Shown here: in pieces, positions 22,666 to 33,911 of the stretch
Layout: each line of letters starts with the position of its first letter
How positions within the stretch are numbered: the first letter of the stretch is position 1
Assembly (NCBI RefSeq): GCF_023159225.1
Contig: NC_063166.1
Coordinates: forward strand, 44,509,149-44,573,148
Direction: 5' to 3'
DNA: 64,000 bases
From: Perognathus longimembris pacificus
Lineage: Eukaryota; Chordata; Mammalia; Rodentia; Heteromyidae
The notes under the pieces: model-generated
The model's database searches: none
Told to the model about the DNA's origin: nothing
The model's input: only the letters and a program-made list of their open reading frames with translations
Position numbers and translations under genes: made by a program

Positions 22666-24127
22666 TGAAACTTGAGGGGTTTTTTAGTTATTTTTAACAT
22701 TCAATGGATTCAATTTATAATCCTTCATATCTGACAACTGTCATTTGTTGAGAAAGGACTAAATATGTGAGCTATTACAATTGAGGCAGCCTTTTCTTAC
22801 ACTCATCCTCTTAGGTGTGCCAGTCATCAAATACAGAACAGAAGAACATAAATTAGATTAATTAGTAGATTAAAAAGCACATCTCCAAACAGAATGACAG
22901 TTTGCATAACTGCAAGTAGCATTTCGTGGAATACAAAGGGTCCAACACTGCATGAATTCTTCAGGAGAGAAAATAGAGAAAAAGGGTTAATGTCACAATC
23001 ATGCAGCAAGTTAGCTTTCCAACAAATATTGAACCAACTTACTCTCTATTGAGAGTTCCAACACAGGGGACAGCATGCAAAAAGAAAAAAAGAAAAAAAA
23101 GAAAAACACACAAATTAGTCGCGATCAATAATGCAAAGTTCCTGTATGGAAAGAAAACACTTAAGAAAATAAAAGTGACGAATGTTTTTCAAAGTTTTAT
23201 GATAGACCAAAAACAGTTTTTAAAACAAGAGTTAAATGAATAGCATGGAAGAAAAACATGATTTTCCTTTGTTTCTCTTGTAACTCACTGCTAATAATAA
23301 AAAAAAAGTAAAACAACAACAAAAACCCAACAACAACAAATGAACAGAAAAAAATGAAAAAACATTTTCTTTTGTACATTCTACTATCTTCCAAGCTCTA
23401 TTTTTGGAAAGACCCTAAAAGTAACAGGAGATCATCCTTATTTCTATGGTCAATATATGGGTCCAAATCACAATAAGCAGAATATTTATTTCCCTTTCTT
23501 TGCCTATTTATTCCTTTTCCCAAGAAGAAATACTTTCCCAAGTTCAATGATTTCTGTTGTCTTAGAACAATTACTATTGTTTGGAGGTAAAAAGTAACTG
23601 TTTGTATATTGCAAACTTTAAAATTCTTCAGGTAAGATGTGTATTATAGTCTTCTATTCCAAGGACAGGGAGCTTTTGAACTGCCTAGAATGCTAGTCAG
23701 AAGACATGTCTTTGTAAGAAAGGCTCTCAACTGGGTCCCAGGGTAGAAGTCACAGATTCAACTCTAGCAATGCAAGGGGTCAAAGGCATGATTCTAGAGG
23801 TAAGCATACAAAGACTACAAAAGGCCAATCCATAGAATATACCTCTGTGAAGATAGCTCTGACAAATACTTCCTCCAGAGTCAAAGGCAGAACCACATGG
23901 ATAACTTCTGATATCACTTGTACTTGAGGGAAAAATTAAAGCCTGCTCTCAGCTGGTTATCATTTAAAACTTACTTATATTTGATGTTTTTATATTCTGA
24001 AGTGCTTGGTATGTTCTAAAAGACTTACTTAATATTAACTCTCTTAATCAGGATTACATTCTTAGGCAGTGCATATTGCAATAACACTCTGCTTTACAGA
24101 TAAGAAACTCAGGTATACATTGCTATT
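22666..24127. other. Intron, unassigned
   Basis: AT-rich, with simple A-rich patches at 23080 and 23295. No gene recognised. Confidence 0.5.
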
Positions 24128-24142
24128 AAGAACTGAAGATAA

Positions 24143-24351
24143 GGGCTGGGAATATGGCCTAGTGGTAAAGTGCTTGCCTCGTATACATGAAGCCCTGGGT
24201 TCGATTCCTCAGCACCACATATACAGAAAAAAGCCGGAAGTGGTGTTGTGGCTCAAGAGGTAGGGTGCTAGCCTTGAGCAAAAAGAAGCCAGGGACAGTG
24301 CTCAGGCCCTGAGTCCACACCCCAGGACTGGCAACAAAAACAAAAACAAAC
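24143..24351 (+). mobile_element. Dimeric ID-type SINE
   Basis: Complete. TSD agaactgaagataa just before 24143 and after 24352. Confidence 0.92.
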
Positions 24352-24380
24352 AAAGAACTGAAGATAACCTAAGCAATCTA

Positions 24381-24601
24381 TCTATCTCTTTTTCTTTTGC
24401 CAGTCCTGGGGCTTGGAGACTCAGGGCCTGAGCACTGTCCCTGGCTTTTTTTTTTTTTTTTACTCAAGGCTAGCACTCTACCTCTTGAGCCACAGCACCA
24501 CTTCTGGCCTTTTCTGTTTCTGTGGTGCTGAGGAAAGGAACGCAGGGCTTCATGCATGCTAGGCAAGTACTCTACCACTAGGCCACATTCCCAGGCCCTG
24601 A
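24381..24601 (-). mobile_element. Dimeric ID-type SINE
   Basis: Complete minus-strand copy. TSD aacctaagcaatcta at 24366-24380 and 24602-24616. Forms an inverted pair with the copy at 24143. Confidence 0.93.
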
Positions 24602-24727
24602 ACCTAAGCAATCTAAATTCCACGCTTGTTATAGTATGTTGTACTGACTCTTCATAAAACTATGAAGAGGCTTTAGTAATAGGCTGGTGTTTTAGGGTTT
24701 AAGTTATATCATGGCTAAGTTATTTAT

Positions 24728-25020
24728 TTTTATTTTCTTCTTTGAGGCTACTAGGTTGGGATTCAGATTCTTGTACATGCAAGGGAAGCTATTATTTGAG
24801 CCATGCTGTCAGTCATCCCTTTCACTCTCAATCCCTTTTTACTTTAGCTTGTTTCTCCCTTGGGTCTTAAGATTGTTCCCAGGTGGCCTCCACTCTGAGT
24901 TGCTGAGTTTATAGGCATGGACACCATGTCAAATCTATTTTTATTTTGAAATAGAGCTGCCCTCAAACTGCAAATCTCCTATTTCCATCCCAAGTAGCTG
25001 AACTACAGGACTCAGATCAC
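24728..25020 (-). mobile_element. Old B1-ID dimer
   Basis: Diverged reversed ID (gaggctactaggttgggatt) then a B1-like part; low similarity. Confidence 0.5.
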
Positions 25021-25121
25021 TTATTTTCATACTGTAAGTTAGTCTTTTATATCCACAGATTCCACATCCATGGATTCAACCAACTATGAAATAAAAATGC
25101 TCAGGAAAAACCCTGTATCAG

Positions 25122-25329
25122 GGGCTGGGAATATGGCCTAGTGGCAAGAGTGCTTGCCTCACGTACATGAAGCCCTGGATTCAATTCCCCAGCATCACAT
25201 ATATAGAAAACGGCCAGAAGTGGCGCTGTGGCTCAAATGGCAGAGTTCTAGCCTTGAGCAAAAAGAAGCCAGGGACAGTGCTCAGGCCCTGAGTCCAAGC
25301 CCCAGGACTGGCCAAAAAAAAAAAAAAAA
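25122..25329 (+). mobile_element. Dimeric ID-type SINE
   Basis: Complete. TSD gaaaaaccctgtatcag at 25105-25121 and 25330-25346, 17 nt and perfect. Confidence 0.95.
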
Positions 25330-25508
25330 GAAAAACCCTGTATCAGTACATGTATAGACATTTTTCTCTCATTCCATATTCAATATACAGAAAGAACTAT
25401 TTATATAGTATTTACATTATTTTAAATGTTAAAAGAAATTTAAAGATGATTTAAGGCACTTGGGAGAATAGGCATAGGTTATAAACAAGAACTATACTGA
25501 GGCTGGGA

Positions 25509-25707
25509 ATATGGCCTAGTGGCAACAGTGCTTACTTTGGTATACATGAAGCCCTGAGTTCAATTCCTCAGCACCATATATATACAAAAAGGTCAGAAGT
25601 GGCGCTGTGGCTCAAGTGGCAGAGTGCTAGCTTTGAGCAAAAAGAAGCCAGGGACAGTGCTCAAGCCCTGAGTCTAAGCCGCAGGACTGGTTAAAAAAAA
25701 AAAAAAA
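25509..25707 (+). mobile_element. Dimeric ID-type SINE
   Basis: Complete. TSD aagaactatact at 25497-25508 and about 25708-25719. Confidence 0.92.
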
Positions 25708-26096
25708 AAGAACTATACTATTTTGTGTGGAACTGAGCCCTGTAATACAACTACATATAAAACAAAAAAAGATAATTTATAAAACTATAGGTATCAAATA
25801 ATTTCAAATTGTAAGGTTTTTTATTAATCATATTATTTCTGTCCCAGGAAAAATCCTGGATCTACTTTGACTTTATTCAGAAAGAATTATTTTCCGGGTA
25901 TTCTTTTCTACAAATGTCTGCATTGCAAGCTAAAGCATACATGGTTTACTTTTTGAACATCATCCCTTCTTGTCAGAGAAACATCCTTTTAAAAGCTGTT
26001 TCTCAGTGGTCATTTGAGGGCTCATGCCCTACTCAAAATAACCAGGAAAAAAGTTAGGGTAGAAGCATGGATCAAGAATACCTACCTAAGAGCAGG

Positions 26097-26350
26097 ACAC
26101 TGGTGGCTCACACCTGTAATCCTAGCTACTCAGAAGGTTGAGATCTGAGGATCACTCATAGTTCAAAGCCAGCCTGGGCAAGAAAGTCTGTGAAACTCTT
26201 ATCTCTAACTAATTACAGCAAAGCCAGAAGTGGCCACTGTAGCTCAAGTGGTAGAGTAGCCTAGCCTTGAGAAAAGGGAGCTCAGAAAAAGTGCCCAGGT
26301 CCAGAGTTTAAGCCCCAGTCCCAGAAAAACAAACAAACAAACAAACAAAT
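26097..26350 (+). mobile_element. B1-composite SINE
   Basis: Complete copy with a tail of (CAAA)n units. Confidence 0.88.
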
Positions 26351-26432
26351 ACAACAGAAAAACCTACCTAAGCAAGCACAAGGCCATGAGTTCAATCTCT
26401 ATATAATATAGTCTCTCCCCACAAATCTTTTT

Positions 26433-26632
26433 TTTGCCAGTCCTGTGGCTTGGACTCAGGGCCTGAGCACTGTCCCTGGCTTCTTTTTGCTCAAGGCTAG
26501 GCTACTCTACCACTTGAGCTACAATGGCCACTTCTGGATTTTTCTGTGTATGCATGCGGTGCTGAGGAATCGAACTCAGGGCTTTGTGCATATTAGGCAA
26601 ATGCTCTATGGCCAAGCCACATTCCCAGCCCC
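26433..26632 (-). mobile_element. Dimeric ID-type SINE
   Basis: Complete. TSD ccccacaaatcttttt at 26417-26432 and 26633-26648. Confidence 0.93.
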
Positions 26633-26954
26633 CCACAAATCTTTTTAAAATAAAAATGTGTGTTCACCATAAAAATATCTTTTTATTTGGCTTATACTGT
26701 CAACTAAAATGAGCAAAAGTTAATTTGTTTAGAATCTGTAGACATTTTTACATTAAGGCAAATTCTACAACTGAATTAGTGGTAGTGACTACAATATATA
26801 ATGATATTTGTTTAGATTTTTAGTTTGAAAAATTACAAATTTTAATAGATGCTTACTAGTGTATTTCATTTTTATCTTTTAATGGGACCTTTTGCTCTCA
26901 GATAAAAGAAATTTACCTCTGACAGAGGATAATCATTGAAAGCTGTTTCAAAAC

Positions 26955-27195
26955 CAGGTGTTGGTGGCTCATGCCTGTAATCCTAGTTACTTTAAGAAGC
27001 TGAGATCCAAGGACGATGGTGTGAAGCTATCTGGCAAGAAAACTAATAAAATTCTAATCTCCAATTAACCACCATAAAGTCGGGGGTGGAGCTGCAATTC
27101 AAGTGGTAGAGCACTAGCCTTTAGCAAAAAAACTCAGAAACAAAACTCAGAGACAGTGCCTGGTCCTAAGTTTAAGATCCAAGGTCAGCACACAG
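26955..27195 (+). mobile_element. B1-composite SINE
   Basis: Diverged copy; its tail runs into a short CA/CT-rich tract. Confidence 0.82.
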
Positions 27196-27464
27196 GCGCA
27201 CGCTCTCTCTCACTCAAAACTGGTTTAAAGTATAAGCGGTTTATTTTAAATATGCACATACTCCAATGGATTAAAATGTTTGGCTAAATTTTAGTTTATG
27301 CATAAAGTGGGTTTGTAATAACTTTCAGTAGCGTCAAAAGCAATGAAAAAACTAATAATACAAATGAAATGATATATGTACAAAAAAAGAGAAAGCAATA
27401 AAACCAAACTGGAATTCATTAATATTTTTCTTACGTTTTTCTTAGTATATCTACCTCATTTAGT

Positions 27465-27519
27465 TTAGAAATTCTCCTGTAGATACACATAAAAGATACT
27501 TAGAAATTCTCCTGTAGAT
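27465..27519. repeat. 20-bp direct repeat
   Basis: ttagaaattctcctgtagat occurs at 27465-27484 and 27500-27519, 35 bp apart. Confidence 0.9.
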
Positions 27520-28110
27520 GTCCTAAAGAAAGATATGTAATAAGGTTTCCCATTGTCAAACACACTGCTGGAAATAGAATAACTTTTGTAATAGCATTAT
27601 CCATTAAGGTAAACCAATGTTCACATTATACATGCTGATTATCCCTAAGTATGTAATAAAATATATCTGAGAGAATATTTAACAACTGAATCTCCTAAAC
27701 TTTTTATGTATTATTTCAATATATGAAATACTTCACCTTTTGTATGACTACAAACTATTACTAGAGCCATATTTTGTTCTATTTAATGACAATTCTAATA
27801 AATTATTTTTCAACATAAGAATACATTTACATTAATAATCACAGAAGAAAAGTAAATGAAATGTCAGTAGCTTTTTGCAACTTACTCCAATTATATCCTT
27901 TACAAATAGTAAAATATTATTAGTAACATGGGATATTTCCTGATAAATTATAAAGAACCATGCTTGTAAATTTCTCTGGAGAAGCTTGAACTGTTAGTTA
28001 TCAAAGAGCAAGTTGTCAATTATATATGATAATAAACAATGTTATGCTTGAAAATATCACTACCATTTTAGAACTGTCTTAAAAAAATAATCTTAAACAC
28101 TAAAACCTAC

Positions 28111-28174
28111 CTTGCCATGAGGATCAGCAAACATTCTTGTGAAAATTTCGCATAACCTTTTCAGTTCAACTCGA
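28111..28174 (-). CDS. CLASP2: CLASP2 exon: TOG3 HEAT repeat (RVELKRLCEIF...)
   Basis: 64 nt, phase 2-0: T completes Ser, then 21 codons RVELKRLCEIFTRMFADPHG-K. It encodes a helix and turn of the first and second HEAT repeats of TOG3. The acceptor is attttggcag|T and the donor GGCAAG|gtaggt is strong. The next exon begins Val, giving DPHGK-VFSM; forms with an extra Arg here (GKRVF) are remembered for CLASP1, and no 3-nt alternative acceptor is visible here. The exon lies in an AT-rich intron landscape with little repeat DNA close by. Confidence 0.95.
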
Positions 28175-28635
28175 CTGCCAAAATAATAAAATGGTGGATT
28201 AATACCTTGGGTGATTTAATACAAGATGAGGTAATTTAAAAGTAACTTTTCAGTTAGAGACATGGTAGAACACCAGCAATGAGCGAACGTGTCAGATGTG
28301 AATTTTGAGTTCCACTCAAAACGTAACTTTTCAATTAAACTTATTAACAATAATCACAAAAATATATTTTTAAAAATCCCTTAAAATTGGGAAATTAGTG
28401 GGATTTACAAGTCAGGGCTGAATATAAAGTTACAATAGCAGTTGTGTTGTAACTCAGATTATTTTAAAGGTTTGAAGTTTTGAAAAGAAATAAAATTGTA
28501 TTTAATGTAACACAATAGGAAACTTATACACATGGCATTCTCAGAACATAAATCTTATTTAAGCTGTTTTGCATTTAAAAATATTTTTTTGCATTTAAAG
28601 GCTTAATCTTTCTAAACTTTGCCTTTTAAAATGAA

Positions 28636-28771
28636 GAAGGAGGGAAGGTGGGAGAAAAATGAGGGAGGGGGTAACAAGTATGATGAGAAATGTACTCACT
28701 ACCTTACATATGTAACTGTAACCCCTCTGTACATCACTTTGACAACAAAATTAAAGACTAAATAAAGATAC
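28636..28771 (+). mobile_element. L1 3' end
   Basis: ggagggggtaacaagtatga and ctgtacatcactttgacaac are a short 5'-truncated L1 3' UTR; the reversed copy at 49742 matches it. Confidence 0.72.
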
Positions 28772-29289
28772 ACTGAGCCTACTAATTTTGATAGTTCTAG
28801 GAATATTCAAATGATTTATTACAGTGAGACACGAGGTGTGATGTGTATATATAAAAACATAAATAAGTATACCAAATTCTGATTTCATTGTTATCAAATC
28901 AGAAAGTAGCCCACTATACTCTTCCTAACTCAAACTACACATTATCTACAATTATGTCCTTAAAGGGTCAACTGTTAAAGGTTTAAACCATTACACAAAC
29001 AAGGACAATGAAGGATACAGGGTAAAAGAAAGCAAAGCCATCAGAAATCCCCAACTAGAGAGCTCAAATAAAGTTTGGTTCTTAGAATTTCATTATATGA
29101 ACTCCCAAGATACTTTATTATTTAATAAGCAAGTCTAAGTATCTGTTCTTCTTATAAAAAAAGCTTTTTTTTTTTACCAGGGATAAAGTTTGATACACAA
29201 ATTGATTTTATTATTATGTATATACACATTTAAAAAATAAATTTTATTACCCTTAAGTGGTTGTACAAAGGACTTTATTCATTTTTGTG

Positions 29290-29672
29290 TGTTGGTTCTG
29301 ACGCTAACTCAGGGTTTGGATGCTATCCCTGTGCTTTTTTTTTTTTTGCCAGTTCTGGGCCTTGGACTCAGGGCCTGAGCACTGTCCCTGGCTTCTTCCC
29401 GCTCAAGGCTAGCACTCTGCCACTTGAGCCACAGGGGAATCGAACCTAGGGCCTCGTGTATCCGAGGCAGGCACTCTTGCCGCTAGGCTATATCCCCAGC
29501 CCTATCCCTGTGCTTTTTACACAGGGCTAGTACTCTACAACTTGAACCACAGCTTCACTTCCAGCTTTTTTAGTACTTCACTGGAGATAAGAATTTCATG
29601 GACTTTTCTGTCTGGGCTGGCTTTGAACTATGATCCTCAGATCTTAGCTTTTTCAGCCACCAATGCCTGGCT
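29290..29672 (-). mobile_element. B1-composite SINE split by a younger SINE
   Basis: Two parts around 29341-29501. The right part ends in a B1 half (agatcttagctttttcagcc) with a small deletion. Confidence 0.82.
29341..29501 (-). mobile_element. Dimeric ID-type SINE, nested, internally deleted
   Basis: TSD ctatccctgtgctttttt at 29323-29340 and from 29502. Between ccacag and gggaatcg about 37 nt at the dimer joint are missing. Confidence 0.9.
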
Positions 29673-29799
29673 GTTATGAGTCACTGTTGCCCAGACTAAG
29701 ATATTTTACAAAAATGGTTTTTATTATAAGGAATCAAACCTAACTACTACTTGTAAATTAAAAGTTTCAATTTAAAATGCTTCATCAAATAGAGCCTGG

Positions 29800-29975
29800 T
29801 GCTATGCAGGTGCCATCAAGACACATGGGAAGAATAAATAGGAAAATGGCTGTCTAGGCTGGCCAGGCAAAAAGTGAGACTACTGGATAAATAATAAAAA
29901 CAACAAAGGCTGGGAGTGTGACTCAAGTGGTATAGAACTTGTCTAGTAAGTACAGGCCCTGAATTTATACTCTAA
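29800..29975 (+). mobile_element. Old B1-ID dimer
   Basis: ctgggagtgtgactcaagtg and the following ID part, with an eroded B1 part before it. Its tail has become the CA tract. Confidence 0.6.
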
Positions 29976-30019
29976 CACACACACCACACACACAGACACA
30001 AACACACACACACACACAC
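29974..30019. repeat. (CA)n microsatellite at an exon donor
   Basis: Interrupted CA units. In the transcript this is a UG tract that starts 26 nt after the donor of exon 30046-30290. Confidence 0.95.
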
Positions 30020-30045
30020 CTAACCTGATAGATGAGACAACTTAC

Positions 30046-30290
30046 CTTAGAGTTCTTTGATTTTTTAATAAGTTTTGCAGACCCAGGAGGCCTTCTTTCC
30101 TTTCTGACCAATTAGAACTAGCACATCTATTGAGAACTTCTGCCACATCTTCCGTCTGTCTCATATATGTAGGAATACTACCATTTCGAGAACTATAGGA
30201 GCGTTCTGAACAAGCACTAGAAGCATCACTGTTGGCATCATCATCTGAATGCATTCCATAGGATTCATATCGTCTTCGAGCAGGTTTTTT
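30046..30290 (-). CDS. CLASP2: CLASP2 exon: start of TOG3
   Basis: 245 nt, phase 0-2; AG left at the end begins Ser. The peptide starts KKPARRRYESYG, then MHSDDDANSDASSACSERSY (acidic and Ser-rich), then SSRNGSIPTYMRQTEDVAEV. From RQTEDVAEVLNRCASSNWSE onward it is the first HEAT repeat of TOG3, with the WSERKEGL motif of TOG first helices. The acceptor is tgtaacag|AA and the donor CTAAG|gtaagt is strong. A CA/TG microsatellite begins 26 nt downstream of the donor. This is the longest exon in the window and matches CLASP2 closely. Confidence 0.97.
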
Positions 30291-31643
30291 CTGTTACACA
30301 CAAAGAATCTTATTAGCAGTAGTTAAAAATATATTGGTATTTCATTGTATCTACTGACCATAAAAGAACTGATTTCTTTTAAAATCAGTACAAAGCATGC
30401 TGTTCATCATTGTCATAATAAAATGTCACAATTTAGTTGTTTGCTCAAGACACATGTTTTACAAGTTAGTAGAAGGTGAAATATTCTTTAACTATGGATA
30501 GTGAATGAGGTAGAATAAGTCTACATAGAATTTCAGATGCATCAAGTGGGAAGTGCTCAAAAGTTGTTTTTTTCTTTTCATGGAAAACAAGTATTAGAAT
30601 GCAAATTAATAGAAATTGTACTAGAAATACAGTTGGTGGTGAGAAAAGTATGTTTTATAATAACCTTTGTAGAGGAGGAATATCTATGGATCAAGAAAAT
30701 GTATACTTTCTCCTATGTTAAAAATCACATATTTTTTCTGTCTCTACATCTCCTCTTTCCTATTCTCCTTTACCTCTACTACCACTTCTCTTCTCATTCC
30801 TCCTTCGCTGTATCCAACCCTCATGTCTCCTAGAGAAGTAAAATACAAAGATGATAAGAAACTTTTTCACTTACTATTATTTCTAGGAGGCAAGATCCTT
30901 AAGGGCTTTCCTTTGTTTTCTCAGTGTATTTATAATGTCTCTTTCAATGAAATAGTAGAAAGTACATTTGGATTCCTTTGATTTCTTTGCAGTAAGGCTT
31001 ATAGTTTAATATACGTAACTGCCAATTATACCTTGCATATTAAAACTGCTGTGAGGTAATTAGCTCATTTGAAATTTCCTTGCAAGAATTGGAAACAAAT
31101 GTATATAGTCTGATTTCTGGGATTTTGAGTAGTAAGTAGTAATAATGGTATTTATATGAAATATATTAACCATGATAATTTAAAACAGTTCTAAATGTCT
31201 GTAAGTACTCTGAAGTATAAATCTAAAGAAAAATGATTTGAGCTTTAATAGTACAAATAGTTTTATAATTAACTTTCCATCACTAATTGCCCTCATAATG
31301 ATTCAGAGACTCCAGAATAACTTAAGAGTGGTAATATTGTGATGTTTCCTGTACATTACATGTACATGGGCTCCAAATCCATTTTGTTATGTCTATAACA
31401 ATGTAAGCGATCTCAACTCATTTGTAGGAAAAAGTTGAGCTTTCTCTCTCAAGACACTCTATTCAAGAAGTATCTCCCTCTTTTAATAAGCTGTGAGATA
31501 ACCAGTTACAGAAAAAAGTAGATGTACTTTTTATTACTTCCACTTTAATTTTTTACAGAAGACCATCATCTGTTCAAGTTGATGAAGCAAAGGAAGATAA
31601 GTTATGATACTATAAGATGTCAAAAAAACAGCAATGGCTATAC
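30291..31643. other. Repeat-free intron beside microexon
   Basis: No SINE, L1 or simple repeat recognised between exon 30046-30290 and the LLGDIRTK microexon. Likely holds splicing elements (inference). Confidence 0.55.
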
Positions 31644-31667
31644 CTTAGTCCGTATGTCTCCTAAGAG
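31644..31667 (-). CDS. CLASP2: CLASP2 24-nt microexon (LLGDIRTK)
   Basis: 24 nt, phase 0-0. It reads exactly LLGDIRTK between ...VADAL and KKPARRR.... I recall the joined wording ADALLLGDIRTKKKPARRR from a CLASP2 isoform, and CLASP1 has a similar LLLGD insert. The acceptor region is ttactgctctcag|CT, with a TGC directly before the AG, the type of element used by SRRM4/nSR100 in neural microexons. The donor AAG|gtatag is weak, as expected for regulated inclusion. About 1.35 kb separate it from the next exon, in a stretch with no recognised SINE. Confidence 0.92.
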
Positions 31668-32515
31668 CTGAGAGCAGTAAATTTTTAAAGAGAGAAATTG
31701 AAAATAATGAAGAACATTTTGCTAAACACCACAGTAAAATAGGCATTAACAATGCCAATGATAAGAAACATTAAGTTTTTTTTTTAACATTAGATACAAA
31801 AGATCTGCTTATCTGAGGAGAAATACCTAAGCTACAAAAGTTTTCTTAAAGAAATGAAACAATTTTCCTTATTTGTATCTTTTTGCCATTTCAAAATTTA
31901 ATTTTATTTCCCCAAGTAAAAATCAGGCTTAATAGATGAAACATTTTTTCTTAAAAAAATTGACAGCTACACAATAAAGTAGAATCTTATTACTGGGATT
32001 CAGATTTAAGCCTTCATGGTTAAATAACCTTATATAACTCAAATATATCATCCTATTAATATAAGAAATAGTTCAAAACTAATCTATTCAAGTCATAAAT
32101 TGTGCATATGCTATATTTGACTGGTAAATTATCCAATTTAATACTAGAAAACATTTGAGAAATATAGTGATGAGCGATAATGAACTTAAAATATCCGATT
32201 AATTAAACATCACAATAAAAATGTATGATCAATATACACCAGGCCTAGAGGAACAAAATCTCTAGCTATATTAATTTATAAAACAAAAAAAAATCAGATG
32301 GCTAAAGGGAAAAATTCAGCACACAAAATGTTAAATAGAATTGTACATCTAAAGATATTCAATAAATCAGGCTAATATCAATAAATAATTTTAAAAATCT
32401 TTGTTGTTCAAATCTGTGGCAAAATTGTATTATAACACTGGTTAAGGTATATCTACAGTTTAGTGGCATAGTATATTTTTAAATTTCAAAAGCAATTTTA
32501 AAATCTAAAAGTAAG
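31668..32515. other. Repeat-free intron upstream of microexon
   Basis: AT-rich, no recognised repeat or gene. Confidence 0.55.
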
Positions 32516-32594
32516 GGGCTGAGAGTGTAGCTCAGTGATAAGAATGATTGCATAGGATGTGTGAGGCCTTGCATTCCATAGTATGACTGGAGGG
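32516..32594 (+). mobile_element. ID-like monomer, old
   Basis: ggggctgagagtgtagctca and gtgaggccttgcattccata keep the tRNA-like layout. Confidence 0.7.
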
Positions 32595-32680
32595 AAAAAA
32601 CTAATGAATTGACAACAGCGACGAGACCCTATTATAAATTCTGGGTAATCGATTTAGGAAATCTGCAAAAGGCTCTTGGC

Positions 32681-32802
32681 TCGTCACTAAAGAAAATGAA
32701 TCATTCTACTCCTCACTAAGAAACTGAATAAAGGCTTCTCAGAAACAGCATCATTCTACTCCTCACTAAAGAAAATAAATAAAGGCGTCTCAAAAACAGG
32801 AT
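32681..32802. repeat. Tandem repeat, about 50-bp unit
   Basis: Two full units beginning tcattctactcctcactaa at 32701 and 32751, plus a partial unit from 32681. Confidence 0.9.
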
Positions 32803-33357
32803 AAACATAACAATTTATAACTTGAGTCACCTTTTTACTGTCAGTGAAGTAAACCTGGTGTCATGGCACATTAGGCAAATCCAAGGTACCCTTAATTTGA
32901 AAGAAGTGTCATACTGAATTGACTTGGGAAATTAGTCAAACTATTACACACACATATACATTGCATGGCACTCTTGATGAGCTACCATGAATCTTTTAAA
33001 TAAGTTTTTAAACCTCTGTTTAATATATGAGGCATAAAGAACTTGAAAGATATCTTAATTATAACTTGCCTTGAGGGTACACTTTCAGCTGAGAAATTAT
33101 AAATAATTAAAAAACTAAATAAAAGCTAATTCTCTTCTAAAACCTCTGCCTACATGCTCAAAGTTAAAGTAACTCTGAAATTACATGAATTACATGCTTT
33201 TAAGTTGCATATTCATATTCCAACCTATCTGCCCTTACATTTAATATATTACAGAGCTTAAAACATAAAGCTTCAACATGTACATTCCTGACATCACACC
33301 AGGAAGACTGACCATGGCTTAAAATGTTGAATAATAAGGATCAATAATTAATTATAT

Positions 33358-33361
<4 letters not shown>

Positions 33362-33412
<51 letters not shown>
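33362..33412. repeat. (TG)n microsatellite
   Basis: About 25 perfect units directly at the tail end of the reversed SINE that follows. Confidence 0.97.
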
Positions 33413-33413
<1 letters not shown>

Positions 33414-33417
33414 GCAT

Positions 33418-33660
33418 GAGTCCTGGGGCTTGAACTCAGGGCAGAAGTGCTGTCACTGAGCCTTTTTTATTTCAAGGCCAGCACTCTACCACTTGATTCA
33501 GAGTTCCACTTCTGTGTTTGTTTTTTTTGGGGGGGAGGGGTAGATAATTGGAAGTAAGAGTTCCATGAACTTTCCTGCTCAGGTTGGCTTCAAACTGTGA
33601 TCCTCAGATCTCAGCCTTCTGAGTTGCTAGGAGTATAAGCATTAGCTACTCATGCCCGGC
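33418..33660 (-). mobile_element. B1-composite SINE
   Basis: Complete minus-strand copy, ending 145 nt from exon 33805-33911 on the donor side. Confidence 0.85.
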
Positions 33661-33804
33661 CTGTTGTACTTTTTATATTTTCCACGTTTTGTGTTCCTAG
33701 ATTTAATCCAGAAGAATTTCCCCATCCTTTCTTCTACAGTGAAAGGTCCACTCATGTACTATTTCCTAAGAACATTTACAATGACAGGGAAATGGAGAGA
33801 GTAC

Positions 33805-33911
33805 CAAGGCATCGGCTACCGCCTCCTCCACATCGGAACCAGTATTCAGGACTCTCATGGCACTGACAGAGGATGATAGTCGGCTCGATTGGCTGATCCC
33901 ATAGCCTGGAC
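33805..33911 (-). CDS. CLASP2: CLASP2 exon: PGYGISQ...VADAL
   Basis: 107 nt; two bases complete Gly, then 35 codons to a codon boundary (phase 1-0). The peptide runs PGYGISQSSRLSSSVSAMRV to LNTGSDVEEAVADAL. The first half is a Ser-rich linker. SAMRVLNTGSDVEEAVADAL is the acidic, probably helical lead-in to the TOG3 region. The acceptor is ataatag|GT and the donor is CTTG|gtactc. A change of phase here ends the run of 1-1 exons and marks the boundary between linker and TOG-coding exons. Confidence 0.95.

Noticed and set aside
32681..32802. Possible CRISPR-like array
   Set aside because: Only two and a half adjoining units without spacers, in a mammalian intron; an ordinary tandem repeat.
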